Positions 36,961 through 49,699 of a DNA stretch of 64,000 bases are shown one piece after another. The notes beneath the pieces were generated by a model, which saw only the letters and a program-made list of their open reading frames with translations, was not told the DNA's origin and did not search any database. The DNA is from Notamacropus eugenii. Its lineage: Eukaryota; Chordata; Mammalia; Diprotodontia; Macropodidae. The translations under genes were made by a program, and so were the position numbers. Position 1 is the stretch's first letter. Every line of letters starts with the position of its first letter. The stretch spans positions 54,067,728 to 54,131,727 of the forward strand of contig NC_092875.1 of assembly GCF_028372415.1 (NCBI RefSeq), read 5' to 3'.

Positions 36961-37939
36961 TGTGATGTTTCGTAAATGCTTGTTGAATAGATGAGAGTGA
37001 CAAAGAACGGAGCCATATGCCATCTTTCTTATGAGAAGATGTTGTTATTAAATCCTTTGCTCCGTTAGTCAAGTATACCTTATGTTTATTTTTCCACTAA
37101 TGAGACAGACCTTCTCAAATTTCCCTTTCACCTCATGGAATTTCCATTATGTGCCAGGGCAATGTGTGCTGGGTGAATGGTGTAAAGTGAACTGGCACAT
37201 CCTTGGATTCAAGCTGTGACTTGTGGGTGCGTTGTCCTCTGACACAGTCAGGATCTCCTGGTAGGAGGACTGGGTTAAATGCAGACATCCTTCCAAAGAG
37301 TGCTGTTAGAGTTTGCCAACAGGATTTCTAAACTACTTCTCTATAATTTTTCAGTGACCTTAAAAGCTTAATGGAGATATTCCTGTATAAAGGCATCCAA
37401 CTTCTTGGACATTTAAAGGTCTTTTATTTCAGGAATTTTTCAGTCTTCATATCGATAATCTGGATGCTCTATTAAAGATACACATAGGATAAAATCATCA
37501 AGGTCAGCTCTGTCTCTGATAGAAAAGTATAGCATAGCACAGCTGGTACTTTATTTATAGAAAGATGAATTTTAGGTGTCAGACAATCTATACTCAATTC
37601 ACAAAGGGAGATTTGCCTTAAGAAAAATACATTGGCATCTCCTGAAGCATGCTTTATTGTCTTACTCAAGGGTTGTGATGCCCTCTAGCTCTGAAAGTGA
37701 GTGACTTTGGGTAACACATATGGGAGAGGGGAATGGAGTATCTTTTTCATCATTAAATTTGGTCATTGCCAGGGTAAAATGTGTCCTTTTCTTTTGACTC
37801 CATGTGTCTTCATTCCTGGATACTCGCTATACTTCTATTCCTCTGTTTTCTTTTTCCTCTTTTGCTCTCTCCTTCTTTCTCTTCATTGATTTTCTCCAAT
37901 TATGGAAAAGTAGTATATTTTTATTAGTGGTCATATTTA

Positions 37940-38890
37940 TGGAATCACAGACTCTCACAGCTGGAATAGATCTCAAAGGTCATTAATGAGGCCCATATTA
38001 TAGCAGAAATCTAGTTTGCAATATTCTTAGCAAGTGATCTCAGAACCTTTGCTTAGTCCTCTATTAGAACTGAATTCACTTGACCTTGGGAGGCAGTCTT
38101 CTCTACTTTCAGACAGTTTTAGTGGTTAGGACTTTTTCTATGACATTGGACCTAAATTTGTCTCCCTTAAATTTCTACTGTTTATTCCTAGGTCTTCCCC
38201 CTTGGGATCAAGCAGAGCAATCTTCTCTTCTAAAGGATAACCCTTTAAATACTTGAAGGAAGCTCTCATGCTCCCTACCTGCCCACCACCCCCAATTCCA
38301 TATGTACTTTATTTAGCCAGTCCATATGGATTCCAGCTCTCTCACATCCTGGATACCTTTCTCTTACCAACATGTCAACATCATTCCTAAAAGATGGGCT
38401 CAGGAATGAAGACAATACTCCAGAAGTGATAGAACCAGGTCAAGGCACAGTAGGACTATAACTTCCCCTGTTGTGGAAACCACTTCGTCACTTTAATTTT
38501 TTGGACTGCAGTGACTCCCAAAAGCTTAGAATCCACTAAAACCCCAGTCTCTTTTCATCCCAAACTGTTATTTATTGTGCCTTCTCCTGTCCTTGTAACA
38601 TTGATTTTTTTTTTTAACAGAAGTGTATTGAATTTTAGCTTACTTGATTTCACCCATTTTTTTTCCATCTAACTTGTGATTTTATTCACCTAGTGAACAA
38701 GATTTCATTGTGGTCCCAAACTGTGAGTCAAATTCATCTTATCTGGAAATATAAGTATCCCATCTGTGCCTCTATCTGAATCAGTGATAAAAATGTTGAA
38801 CAGAACAGAGCCAAGGACAAATTCTTAAAGACTCCCTAGAGGCAATCCTTCCTTATTAAAAAGATTCTGACAAGAATCTTGCTGGTAATG
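37940..38890 (+). repeat. CR1-like LINE 3' region remnant
   Basis: The order ACCTAAATTTGTCTCCC, TTTAAATACTTGAAGGAAG and AATGTTGAACAGAACAGAGCC follows a CR1-family 3' region known across amniotes. Strongly diverged; borders approximate. Confidence 0.5.
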
Positions 38891-38959
38891 ACTAAGAGAG
38901 AGAGAGAGAGAGACACCCCATCCCCTTGTCCCCTCCCCCCACAATTATAACTGGACAAC

Positions 38960-40340
38960 CTATTCCCTTTACCTTTATAGAGATGGACAATGAAGGCATA
39001 CTTGATCTCCTGAAGAGTGACAACCTCCTCTTGCTATATAACCTGGAAGATTTCAGTCAGCTTTTGTATAAGCAGTGGACCTCTGTCTTGTAAATCTCTG
39101 CCACAATGGGATCAGCATCAGGTGTATTGCCATATGATAGGACCTTAAGGAAGTCAAAACCTCTTCTTCAGTTGAAAGTTAAGCTAGAGAGGAATTGACT
39201 CTAACCTGAGGTATATGGTCAGTGACTTCAGCATTGTTGATGACAGTTTGTTGAAAACACCGTAGAAGTGTTCAGCTGCCCTCTAGGTCCTTGGGTGCAA
39301 CCTTTCGACTGAGTCCAAGCTTTATAGAACAAATTCTTTTATTAAGGGGATTTATTCTGTGAAGTTTGGATTCAGTCAAATAGCCTCACTTGAGGACCCA
39401 GTGGTTCTAGAGGACCTAGGTCTTGAGGTCACAGGTTCCCCACCCCTGGTTCAACCCATCTCTCCAAGATCATGTCCTTATCACTGATCAATATGGCTCC
39501 ATCAGCACTGAATAGTTGAGATGTACCATAGGTCTTTGGCCTGAAAATAGTACACTTCCAGCATTGTAGAAGTGCTTTGGATTGTTACTATCAGTGTAAA
39601 ACTGAATTTCATCTGTCTTCTTATTGAGCCAAGAATCTTGCATCTCTCTAAGCTTCACTTGCACTTTACTTTTGATGCAGTTAAACACTACCTTACAGAA
39701 AGATGAACTATCCTGCTGATAAACCCTGTGGAATCCTCATTTTTTACTTAGTAGCTTCTGAATTTCCCCATCATTTTCATCAAACCAATCCTGATGTTTG
39801 TAGTTCTGGCTCAGATGAGTAAACATGGTACTTAATGTGCACCAGATCTCTGAAAGCTGCACATTCCTTTTCTGCTCTACTGTTGCCATTGGCTCAGCTT
39901 TCCCTCCAAGTCAACAACAACATGTCCATAATTGGAGAAATACTGTAATCTCTTGACTCTTCTGATAGTCATCTTGCCTTGGGGTTGCAGCTTTGGTTGA
40001 GTGGGAATGTTTAGCTTGGAGAGGATGTCTGTGATTGATCCAGCAATCTGCACAACATATTAACTTCATCACTCTCACATCCTGTCTGCCTCTTCTCCTT
40101 ACAATGACATAGTCTATTAAGTGCCAATGTTTGCTGTGAGGGTGCATCCACAAAATTTTATTGCATTTAGGCAAACAGAAGACAGTGTTGGTGATGAGGT
40201 CATGAGGTGCACAAGTCTTTAATAGTAAGTGACTATTGCTCTTACTGTTTCTGACTCTCTTTCTCCTAAGGACTCCCTGCCATGTCTGATAATCTGTGCC
40301 TACTCTGGCATTAAAGTCACCCAGAATTACAAGTTTATCA
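38960..40340 (-). mobile_element. RTE-type LINE fragment (endonuclease end to start of reverse transcriptase)
   Basis: Minus-strand reading gives HWHLIDYVIVRRRGRQD, the end of the RTE/BovB endonuclease, then LREMQDSWLNKKTDEIQ of the linker, then the start of reverse transcriptase with a decayed PDADPIVAEIYK and VTLQEIKYAFIVHLYK. Frames are broken by stops and shifts. A hAT-like MITE is inserted at 39276-39448. Confidence 0.8.
39276..39448. mobile_element. hAT-like MITE, end-truncated, nested in the RTE fragment
   Basis: Same family as 33367-33558: CCCTCTAGGTCCT, AACAAATTCTTTTATTAAG, and right end ACAGGTTCCCCACCCCTG. The left terminal repeat is missing. It is younger than the RTE copy it interrupts. 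Confidence 0.7.
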
Positions 40341-42574
40341 TCTTTCAGTACATTGATGATTGTAATGTTAACTATGTACTGCTCTTTCTTGGACTCTGCT
40401 CAACTGGAAGGAAACAAGAAGGGAAAGGGGTGAAAATAAAGGTAAGGTTAAGCCTAGACTCCTCTGCTCAGTCCCAGGGGAAGGAGGAGATAGGAACAGA
40501 GGAAAGAAGCTTTTTCCTTGTGGCCAAAGAGAAATAGAGTGGGAGAGGACAAGGTCAAGGTCTAAGACCCTAGAGGGCCTGCTTGCCTCTTTGCCCAATG
40601 CTTCCAGTCAGATGGAATGCTGGTCAAGTCCTTTATTGATTGCTAAGACCTAAAGCTATTTCTAAGTTCCTCATCTAAAGGTGAAGTGATACTTTATCTC
40701 TAATATTCTGAGATGTGACAATAAAGGTACCACTTTTGAAGGAGAGAGTTTTATTCAAAATTAGGGAACAGGAAGCTACCTTTTCAATTTAGACCACCAC
40801 TGGGAATCACAGTTTTGGACTGAAAATGAACTATCTATAATAATGCCCTTTCAATTGGCAACTTAATGGCGACCACCTAGCTGGAACTAAATGAGGGAAG
40901 AGACTTGTCTTTGCATTTAAACAGCTAAAAGATGCCATTTGTTAACTATGACATTCATAAAGACAGAGGAGTTGAAAGAAGTTTCTTTACAACTGGCAGG
41001 ACCACTTGTGCTCCAACAGAAGTCCCTAATACAGTAATAATCAAATTTGATAAGCCTTGGGAAGTTCTTTATCATCTTTTGGCTATGTGTCTGGAGACAA
41101 CAGTTGGCTTCTCTACCATTATTAAATGAGAAATATCTTATTCTGCATCTCTTATCAGAAAGTAAACAACCACCTCTACATATACCTCTTTCCTCTGACT
41201 TCTGTTGGCTATTTTTTACAGACTAGCTCCATCAAAAACACATGATCATCTCTTGTAAGACAAGAAGCTGCTTCCTTAGTGAATCTAGTGTGCTCTACTC
41301 TGGGAAAAGCTATATATCTTTTATTTACTTTATGTGTTGTGTATGTGTTTATGTGTCTTCTTTTCTATCTACTCAGTACCATGTTCTTCCTCCGTTCAAC
41401 ATTATGACACAGGTTGGGATTCCACTCTGTTTCTCTGGATCTTGTTTCCATTTATTTCTTTCTATTATAGCCTCTTCCTGGTATTAGGAGAAGGGAAAAA
41501 AACATACAGATTGGATAAATGACATAGAACAGAAGGAGAGCACAGTTCCACAGAATCTGACCATCACTAGGGAAGGAACATGCCTTTTTTCAACAGGATA
41601 TAGAGACTATGCATAAGCACTGAATACAGACTAATAGAGAAACTACATCTCTATGCACAACACAACACAAGCATTTCACTGGGCTCTGTCCATTTCTCCT
41701 ATCTTCAACCGTTCATCTTTTCCTTATACTCAGCCTAACACAATCACTAGAGAGATTGGTGAATTCGAGGAGAGACAGGAAGGCACTGGTCATACTGACC
41801 TGAAGTTTTCCTTGGGGAGATGATTTGAACATTTTATAGAACTGAGGAAATTTTGGACAACATCAGCTGGACTCCTAGGCTCTTGAGTATTCCTAGCCAG
41901 TTTGGACTGGGAGGCATATAAATAAAATGGCAGGTTTTGCTCAGGAGAATCATTGTCCCTCACCTACCTCTAAACACATATATGTAGAAAAGACCTAGGC
42001 AGTATCCAGGGTAAGGGAGGTTGAGCGTTGATGGGGAGAGAAATATGATTCAGACTGAATTAAAACTAGGGTGGAATGGAGAATGAAGTTGCAGTCTAAG
42101 GGATATTACTCTTGTAGCATGGTCTAAAGTGCTGCTATAAGCTTTCAGCATTAGAGGAGCAGAAGAATTCTCTCCAAACTTCCTTCTGTGCTAGTGGTCT
42201 GAATGGAATCTGGGCTGCAGATAAGAAATTAAAAATTGGTCTCACGAGGGAATAGAGATGGACAAAACCCATCTAGGTCCTGTCGGTGCAGTGTTTCTGG
42301 GGGTCTGAAGCTCATGTTGTAGTTTCCTACTACCAAAGATGTGTCAGGGAAATAAATGTCTTTTCTTTCTGTAGTGACTGTCAAATACGGGTAGGTAGGT
42401 GTGCCCTGTCTCCAAGAAATTTCCCTTTATGCTGGCTATATTTATTTGTATGGATCCTACCCAGGGTTCTAATGGAAAAGGCGACCCTAGAACTTGATGA
42501 TTACAGCGAGGACGCTGGGAGATTGCACTTCTCCTCATCAGATTGTGACCATGTCCCATTGGCGACTCAGGAAT
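40341..42574. other. Intergenic, no gene recognised
   Basis: No repeat signature or coding exon recognised. Confidence 0.45.
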
Positions 42575-42745
42575 AACTGAGCTCAAATCTGGTCCCAGAC
42601 ACTCATTAGGTTTGCGACCGTGGGCAAGTCACTTAACTTCTATTTACCTCAGTTTCTTCAAGTTGTGAAATGAGTATGATTTAATAGTACCTTCCTCCCA
42701 GGGTTGTTTTGTTAAAAAAGCACCTAGTAAAATGACTGGCACTAT
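42575..42745 (+). repeat. MIR element
   Basis: CGACCGTGGGCAAGTCACTTAA, TGAAATGAGTATGA and AAAGCACCTAGTAAAATGACTGG in MIR order. Confidence 0.75.
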
Positions 42746-43732
42746 AGAAGTATCTATTCATTCTCTGTTCCCCCTCACGCCTCACCCCACCCCACCCAAT
42801 TTGCAGATACATTGTTGGATATTAGAAGAAAAAGTGGCAGGTGGAGGGACATTGTCACACAGGGCAATTCGCCCTTTAAACAACTTCTTTAAAGGGAGAG
42901 AAACCATCAGTAAATGAACAGGGTCCAGATCAGAAACATTCTGAGAAGTGGGTCAATAAAGCTGCTACCAAGACACCGCCTTAAAAGATTTAGAATCTCT
43001 GCCTCAGAGAGTTGTCTACAAGACTGGATATTAGGTATCAGAGGCAGAAAGAGGTCTCTATCCACTTCACTTCGCAGCCTCATGTCAATAAATGCACTCG
43101 GCAAAACAAAGAGAAAACCAAGCCGACCTGGCTTCGATGGAGATGGAGAGTAAGAGGGTTGGGGGCCAGGGGTGAGTGGGTGGGTGGAGGAAGAATCACT
43201 TAAGGTGACTGGAATGTTGGGTTCCAGCGTCCCATCAGGTCTTGGTCGAACCACTGACGTTTCTTGATTTGGGGGGGTTTCCGGAAAGCCCCTGAGCCCT
43301 AAGCAGGAGAACGTTCTTGACCTTGTTCCAGAGATGGTAATCCGAGATGGTTATCGTGGAACCAGTCCTTGAGGAAAGGTCTTAAGCATCCTACTGGGAG
43401 AATCTGCAGGGTCCTACTGACGCCAGCACACACTTGCCTTTTCTCTACAGGTAGAATGTAGGAGAGTGGCGCTCACTACTATGGTCACCTGTCCATACGT
43501 CGTTTGCCACGTATCCATGGGATACGGAAAGAAACCTGGTGGATTTTCAGAGGAGAAAGTACAAAACTGACCCCAAAGACCTCTATTATAACCTAGACGA
43601 AGTTCAGTACCATTTTTCTGATAGAATATTAATTACTTTTCCTAGAATGAACTAGCATACTTTGAGTGGAAGGTTTTGCCTATCGTTTGAACAAATGGAA
43701 TGACGCTTTTTATTTTCTGCCTCGTAGTAAAA
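42746..43732. other. Intergenic DNA downstream (3') of tRNA-Asn
   Basis: No gene recognised. CpG is slightly more frequent here than in the flanks. Confidence 0.45.
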
Positions 43733-43739
43733 CGTCCCT

Positions 43740-43800
<61 letters not shown>

Positions 43801-43806
43801 AGAGAC
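43733..43806 (-). tRNA. tRNA-Asn (anticodon GTT)
   Basis: 74 nt, reading GTCTCTGTGGCGCAATCGGT at its 5' end, anticodon loop CTGTTAA, T-arm GGTTCAAGCC and 3' end CAGGGAC plus discriminator G. The acceptor stem pairs over seven positions with one G-U. A-box (TGGCGCAATCGG) and B-box (GGTTCAAGCC) promoters are intact, and TTTT follows at once as the Pol III stop. It differs little from the common vertebrate tRNA-Asn; no intron. It looks functional and is not part of a SINE. Confidence 0.96.
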
Positions 43807-44815
43807 TCCTCTTGTTTTGTGTACTTAAGGATTGTCTATTTGAAGTATAAAAAGGGAATATCACGTTTGGTCCCATGTGAGTTTACTATATAACAGGTGA
43901 TTCTGGGTATATTTAAATTTAAAGTTTTAACACGAAATCAATCAAGGAAAGAGGAGGAAGAGGAGAAGGGGGAGTGGGAAGCGGGGGGGGGGGGGGGGAG
44001 GGGGGAGTGCGGGGTGGAATAATAATGAACCAGGAACCATTGTGCCCACACGACCAGGAGCTGAAGCCCAGTTTCTCTTTTCTTCAAATTAGTAGAACTC
44101 CCAAGGTCACATGGAACCTTTGGACTTCGACTAACATATATGGCATTGAACTCATCAACCAAATTAGATTTGGGAAACCGAATTTTCTGCCTTTTAAACA
44201 AATATCTGTGGCTTTTTAAAAAAGTCATCCTAAAGGAATTCGTATTTAAAAACCCTTCATTACATGTTAGCTTGTAGGGTACCCTCTCCTTTTGTCTCTC
44301 CCATACTTCACTCTCTACTAGTTTCTTGGATCTGCTGAAATCTTGTACCCAATGCCCAGCTGGATTTACAGGTGCTGAACTGACCCCATTCCAAAGCCAC
44401 CTCTGAGGAGAAGGGACAGAGTGCCCCCTAAGGTCTCTTCCCCCATCCCCACCCCCACACCCCAGTTCTGTGAGTCAGATTAAAGACTAGGGGTCTGCAC
44501 ATTAGCCTTAGTGCAAAAGAGGAATATCTATTCTTCTATCATCACCAAAAAGCAGAACTATGGATGATGGTGCTGCTAAAAAGTTTTGAGCATTGGATGA
44601 AGGGGGTGGGGGGAGCTAGAGGAAAGGAAACTGAGTCACCTGCTCAAAAGTGTGGGGAACAAGAGTACAGTTGACAGGGCAATAGGAAAAAGTAAAAGGT
44701 TTGGAACAGTGGCTATGGGGAATCAGAGAGGGAGTTAATAGAATCAAAATTAGGTCTGGGCAAGCAGAGCTTTCCCCAGGAGTGGAAATATGTTGAGGGT
44801 ACCACTTCCTTCTCC
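43807..44815. other. Intergenic DNA upstream (5') of tRNA-Asn
   Basis: Contains a G-rich run at about 43982-44010; no gene recognised. Confidence 0.45.
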
Positions 44816-45010
44816 AGGGAAGCAATGCACAGTATGGAAAGTGTTGGGCTGAATTTGTTGCATTAGAGTAAAAGAATCAAAAGTTAGAATCCTGCCTTTG
44901 CTTCTTTACAACCTTAGTTATCTTAGGAAAGTCAGGTAACCTTTCTGTGACTCAGTGTCTTAATTTAAATAGGAAATGGACTATATGATCCTTAAGACGA
45001 CTTTCAGCTT
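44816..45010 (+). repeat. MIR-like remnant
   Basis: GAATCCTGCCTTTGC, GTGACTCAGTGTCTTAATTTA and GATCCTTAAGACGACTTTCAG. Confidence 0.55.
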
Positions 45011-45067
45011 TGAATCAATGAAGTCAACTTAATTAAACTGACATCAGGTATTAATACCAGCTTTCTG

Positions 45068-45178
45068 GGTCAGTTAGGTGGCACAGTGGATAGAGCAATG
45101 GCCCTAGAGCTAGATATTTACTAACTGTGTGACCCTGGGCAAGTCACTTAACCCCATTTACCTCCAGGAAAAAAAAAT
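45068..45178 (+). repeat. tRNA-headed SINE, short form
   Basis: GTTAGGTGGCACAGTGGATAG head, CTGTGTGACCCTGGGCAAGTC and an A-rich end. Confidence 0.8.
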
Positions 45179-45842
45179 GCTAGTAGATCTTCAAGAACAT
45201 TTTTATTCCCAAATTACTTCTCTCCTGTGGGTGAAATTTCCTCCTACTTGGCACTAACTTCTTCTCTGAATACTGATAAGTTGTTTGTTTGTTTGTTTGT
45301 TCTTTAATTATAGTACCTTAAGAAAAAAATCCCATTTAAACATATAAGTACTGGGGCACCTCTCTCTTACAGTAAGGCCTCCAGAAACAGTTCTGAAGAT
45401 TCCAAAAGCTCTGTGAGTCGGCGTCTGCTCAATGCTTAGCTCACTAGCCCCTACTGATGAGCCATATCCCATCTTTTATTTGATAACTGTAAAACAAGAG
45501 AACTATTCGTGGGATCAGTAAAACATGGAAAGTCATACAAACCTTTAGAGAGAAGAATCCTAGCAGCAATGCTTGTCTCAGGAATCTTTCCCCAGTCTCA
45601 GGTTTCTCATAATCTGATGAGTCCCAGGTATTTGATTTCAGGAACTCCTGTCCCTGGCACAAATAACCAAGAAAAACCAAAACCCAGTCTTATATACAAG
45701 CCAAATGTAGAGAGAGCAGAGTTTAAAGAGTTCAGAGAAAGGATGGGAAAGTTCCATATAATCCCATACGGGAGGTTGTATCATGAGAGATGGATAGGTG
45801 TTAAGAATAAAATTATGAATTGTGGGAAGATGAGAGTGTACT

Positions 45843-47210
45843 AGAACTAGGATCCTAGATGCCCCACATACCTTCCATCAGGGCAAAGATATGCACTTCC
45901 CTATTAAGAGATTAAAAGAACTGCCTCTGGACTCCCCTGCCCAGTCCAGAAATTCACAGAGGGATGCCTAGAATCCTGCAGAAGTTCTGGAATAGAAACA
46001 CTGGGGGAGCTGGAAGGAGAAGTATAAAGAGGAGAGGTCAGGGGGCACTGAGAGCCTTAGGATAGATCAAGCACTCCCTACCTGAGTTCAGAAGCCTCTA
46101 AACTCAGGTTAGTAGTCTCTTCTCTAAGGTCTTTCGCTGCAGGAGAGTGGTTTTGGAACTTGTGGGCACTCAGCAAAATAGCATGAAAGTCCAAGGTGGA
46201 GCCTAGGGCCAGAGCATTCCTAGAGTATAAAAAGGAAAGGCCTAGTCTGGCTTACTATTTTCAAGACCAAACAGGACCTGCCCATAACAATCAGCTGCAG
46301 ATCTTGATCCAAGCAAACTCCAGCAGGAGTAGACCAAGGAAAACTGAACACCATGAGAAATACCTTGGTTTGAGAGATGCACAAAGGTATACCCTGAAGA
46401 GAATATTGACCACATAATAAGTTCAGATAAGGTCTCAGAGAAAAAACTGTATTGCCCACAGGCACCAAAAGAATACCTCAAAAACAAAGATACACAATGG
46501 AAAGGTTAGGGAGGAAAAAGTGGAAAATGGACACTTTGGGACAGAGAGTGATTCAATCAATAATTGAAAATGATATGGACCAGGAAGAAAACAAGTTGAT
46601 GAGACAATAGGCAACATGAAAACAAAAACCAAAAGACTGAAAGAAAAAATGGAATAAAATCTAAGAAATCTATTATCAAAAACTATTGACCTAGAAAAAT
46701 AATTTGAAAAGAGATTATTTAAGAGTTATTGGACTATCTAAAAACTATGACCAGAAAAAAGTCTGGATACCAAAGTTCGAGAGATTATAAATAAAAACTG
46801 ACCAACTTTCTTAGACCCAGTAGACAAAGTGAAAAAAAAAAAAAAAGAAAGAATCCTTTGGTTACTTCCTTAAAGAAAACAAAATAAAAATTCCCAAGAA
46901 CATCAAAACTCAGAGTTTGTGGATCAAGGAAAAAACACCATAAACAGCAAAAATGAGTTCAAATACCAAAAACTCTAACAAAGATTACACAAGATTTAGC
47001 AGCTACTGCTACAAAGAACTCATAAAGAAGAGGAGAGCTCGTAATATGCTATCCAAAAAAGGGAAAGAAAAACGGTTTATATCCAAGGACAACCCATCAG
47101 GCATAACCAAGTATAATCCTAGGGGAAAAAAGATCTTTAATGGAGTAGAGGGTTTCCAAAAAAAAAAAAATCCTGATAAAAGGTCAAATTGAAAAGACAT
47201 TTTGAAGCAG
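45843..47210 (+). mobile_element. Older L1/HAL1 5' UTR and ORF1 remnant
   Basis: L1-like leader text (CAATCAGCTGCAGATCTTGAT) is followed near 46660-47200 by ORF1 traces: the DLEN-like start of the RRM, a LLDPVDKV-like stretch and a KRRARNMLSKKGK segment. It is far more diverged than the other three copies. Borders are approximate. Confidence 0.6.
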
Positions 47211-47944
47211 ATATTTGCTTGCTTTCAAGTGCTGAACACAATGACTTGCATATAGCAGATGCTTAATCCATGTTTTTTGATTGACTGATGGACTGATTTT
47301 CCAATAGAAAAATATAAAGGTAAAAATATTGGTTTGATTTAAAATAAATATGTGGGAATAAATTGTTTACATGTTAACAGTAAGATAAAAAAATGTCTTC
47401 TTAGAACCCTAATATCTTTAAGGATCAAAGAGAACATTTGAAATAACAGAAGGTCTGTGTGTGGTTATATTGGTTTTTAATGTTCATAGGAGAAGAAAAG
47501 AAGGAAGGGACTGGGAACTGTAATGGAGAGGAAAAAAGGCAAAGGCGAGGGAAATCACAGTTGTATAATAAAGCTGCATAAAATGAAGACTAATAGTCAT
47601 ATAGCAAAACACATTCAACTGTGGAAGGAAGGACTTGAAAAAGAAAATTAAAAGGAAAGAAACAGGAGTTTCCTCCTATTACGGCTTATGTCAGGTCAGT
47701 TTGTGCACTTGAAGGGACAAGTCTTGATATTTTCATAACTATGGACCTCCTTTTCCTTTCATAGTGTATTTCTGTAATCAGGCAGGTGAACTATAGAAAC
47801 TTCTTTGATTTATAAATTTAGTATTGCAACATATAGTTGCTGCAGTGCTCAATCTATTAAATTAAATCTACAACATTTGGGCTCAAATTATAACACAGGG
47901 AAGATATCTTCCTCAGGGAGAATTAGACAAAGTAATAAATGAAG

Positions 47945-48127
47945 ATGGCTTCAGATGTTTAGTAACTGTGTGACCCTGTACAAGTCACTTATCTCTGCTT
48001 GCCTCAGTTTCCTCATCTGTAAAATGGACTGGAGAAGGAAATGTCAAACCAGTCTAGCATCTTTGCCAAAAGTTCCCCGAACGGGGTCATAACTGAAATG
48101 ATCGAATGACTAAAAAAAAAAAAAAAT
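47945..48127 (+). repeat. tRNA-derived SINE (Mar1-like), 3' two thirds
   Basis: TGTGACCCTGTACAAGTCAC to CATAACTGAAATGATCGAATG, then poly(A). Confidence 0.75.
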
Positions 48128-48619
48128 TAAACTGGGAGTGAAATCATTGTCACCTTGCTGGAGTTATAGAGTTAAACATAAATAGACCAAGACCAACCAT
48201 GTCTTTAGTGGTCTTAAAAATCATGGGCAAGCTCTGAGACAAGAATTATCCCAGGAACTGGAGAAGAGAGTCAGCTGTAGAAGAAAAACCTAGTCTTCAC
48301 CTTTCAGTAGCATCAGAGATTGTACAGGTTCCCAAAGGCTGAAGTAGCCCAATTGCTCACCAGGGAATGTTTTACCTACTAGTTCTTGAACTAATCTTTC
48401 CTCCTTTCCCATGAGCACCACAGGTTCTGTGATTCTATGCTGGCTAGATTCAAATTTTATCTAGGAAAGAAATAGAATAGGACCCTGAAATGTGAGAATT
48501 ATGCAAATTTTAATTTGTCTCTTAGTGGTTCTACTATCACCCCCAAATTGATAGACTTCCCCCTCTTAAATCTATTCACAGACACAGATTTTTTTTTGTG
48601 GTTTTAAACAACCACACGG

Positions 48620-48625
48620 TTTATT
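48620..48625 (-). promoter_or_regulatory. Poly(A) signal of the homeobox gene (candidate)
   Basis: Canonical AATAAA in minus-strand sense about 680 nt after the stop codon. Confidence 0.5.
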
Positions 48626-48989
48626 AAAATACAGTTTAAAATACAGTATTAAGATTGTAAAGACATTGTTACATTAAAAAAAAAAACTACTTTTCTCATT
48701 TATTTCCTAAAACAGTCCAACTGGTAGATGGGAGGAAAAAAAAATAGTGGGATTGGGTTTTGGAATCCCCTGAGCCCAGCTCTACAAATATAACTGGAAA
48801 AAAAAATAGGGGAGAAGCATAGGTTTTGTTTCCCCCATTTATTCCCTGGGTTATCCACCTCTAGGGATAAAGAGCTGATGGAGTCTGAACACAGATTTTT
48901 TAAAACTTTCTTTTTCTTATTTGTATGGGGGTTTTTTGGTCTGTGTTTTCTTTTACAACATCTTTTGGCATGTATAACCTGTATCAAAT

Positions 48990-48993
<4 letters not shown>

Positions 48994-49047
<54 letters not shown>
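48994..49047 (+). repeat. (GA)n microsatellite in homeobox 3' UTR
   Basis: About 27 GA units; in mRNA sense a (UC)n pyrimidine run. Confidence 0.96.
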
Positions 49048-49051
<4 letters not shown>

Positions 49052-49300
49052 GAACATTTGGAATTCAAAATTAAAAAAAAAATAAGTGTCAAGTTTTGTT
49101 TTGGTTTGGTTTTTTTACACAATTTGCAAAAACAAAAAAAATCCACAAAAATAAATATTTCAAGTGCCAAAAGAAAAGAGTTGAACTCATTCAAAACAGG
49201 ATCCAAATAGGGGAATACTTGAGAGCAAAAGCAATTGATATGGTGGTAGAGCAGACTGGATAGTGAGGTAGACAAAGTATGACTGGGATTTATGATGGTA

Positions 49301-49699
49301 TTAAAGTTGCGTGAAGAATTTATGTTCACTAGTCAATGAGCTGGCTTCAGGGTAACCATAAACTGGGCTAGCTTGGTAATTTCCTCTATTTTGTTGCTGT
49401 GGCAAGATATCTAGTGAGGACATATTCCAGGACTGGTTCATATCATTGTTTGGCTGAAAAGTATGAGGCTCTAAATAAGGACTGAAATAAGTGGGAACAG
49501 CAGGTGCTTGTTGATAATAGCCATTTGGGAACCCAACTGTCTTCTGTTGTTTATGTAAATGAGAGAAGTAATCCCAGGATTGGTTGTCCCTTTCAGTTGG
49601 GTGAGTAGTAGTATTTATCGAAGAGACTTGCTGCAATGCAACATCGGGCTGGCCAACACCTTGAGTCCTACTGGGATTCACTACTGATGGGTCACAAGT
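49301..49699 (-). CDS. Homeobox gene, exon 4 (C-terminal region)
   Basis: Acceptor TTATTTTTCAG|ACTTGT, then 132 codons and a stop at 49303-49301. The translated tail is rich in Gln, Tyr, Pro and Asn, with NQSWDYFSH and NQSWNMSSLD and the end SEHKFFTQL. Such tails usually activate transcription; that role is inferred. Confidence 0.82.
   Translation of the reverse strand, partial: TCDPSVVNPSRTQGVGQPDVALQQVSSINTTTHPTERDNQSWDYFSHLHKQQKTVGFPNGYYQQAPAVPTYFSPYLEPHTFQPNNDMNQSWNMSSLDILPQQQNRGNYQASPVYGYPEASSLTSEHKFFTQL

Larger units (their letters stand above)
48600..49300 (-). other. 3' untranslated region and poly(A) signal of the homeobox gene
   Basis: About 700 bp from the stop to an AATAAA on the minus strand at 48625-48620. 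It contains a (TC)n run in mRNA sense (48994-49047) and several poly-T and poly-A runs. The mRNA end is inferred, not observed. Confidence 0.6.

Noticed and set aside
45068-45178. tRNA-like sequence (GGTGGCACAGTGGATAGAGC)
   Set aside because: It is the head of a SINE with no full cloverleaf; the same holds for similar heads across the window.
48700-49329. 209-codon minus-strand open frame with (LS)n
   Set aside because: It lies in the 3' UTR of the homeobox gene, and its repeat part is just the GA/TC microsatellite.
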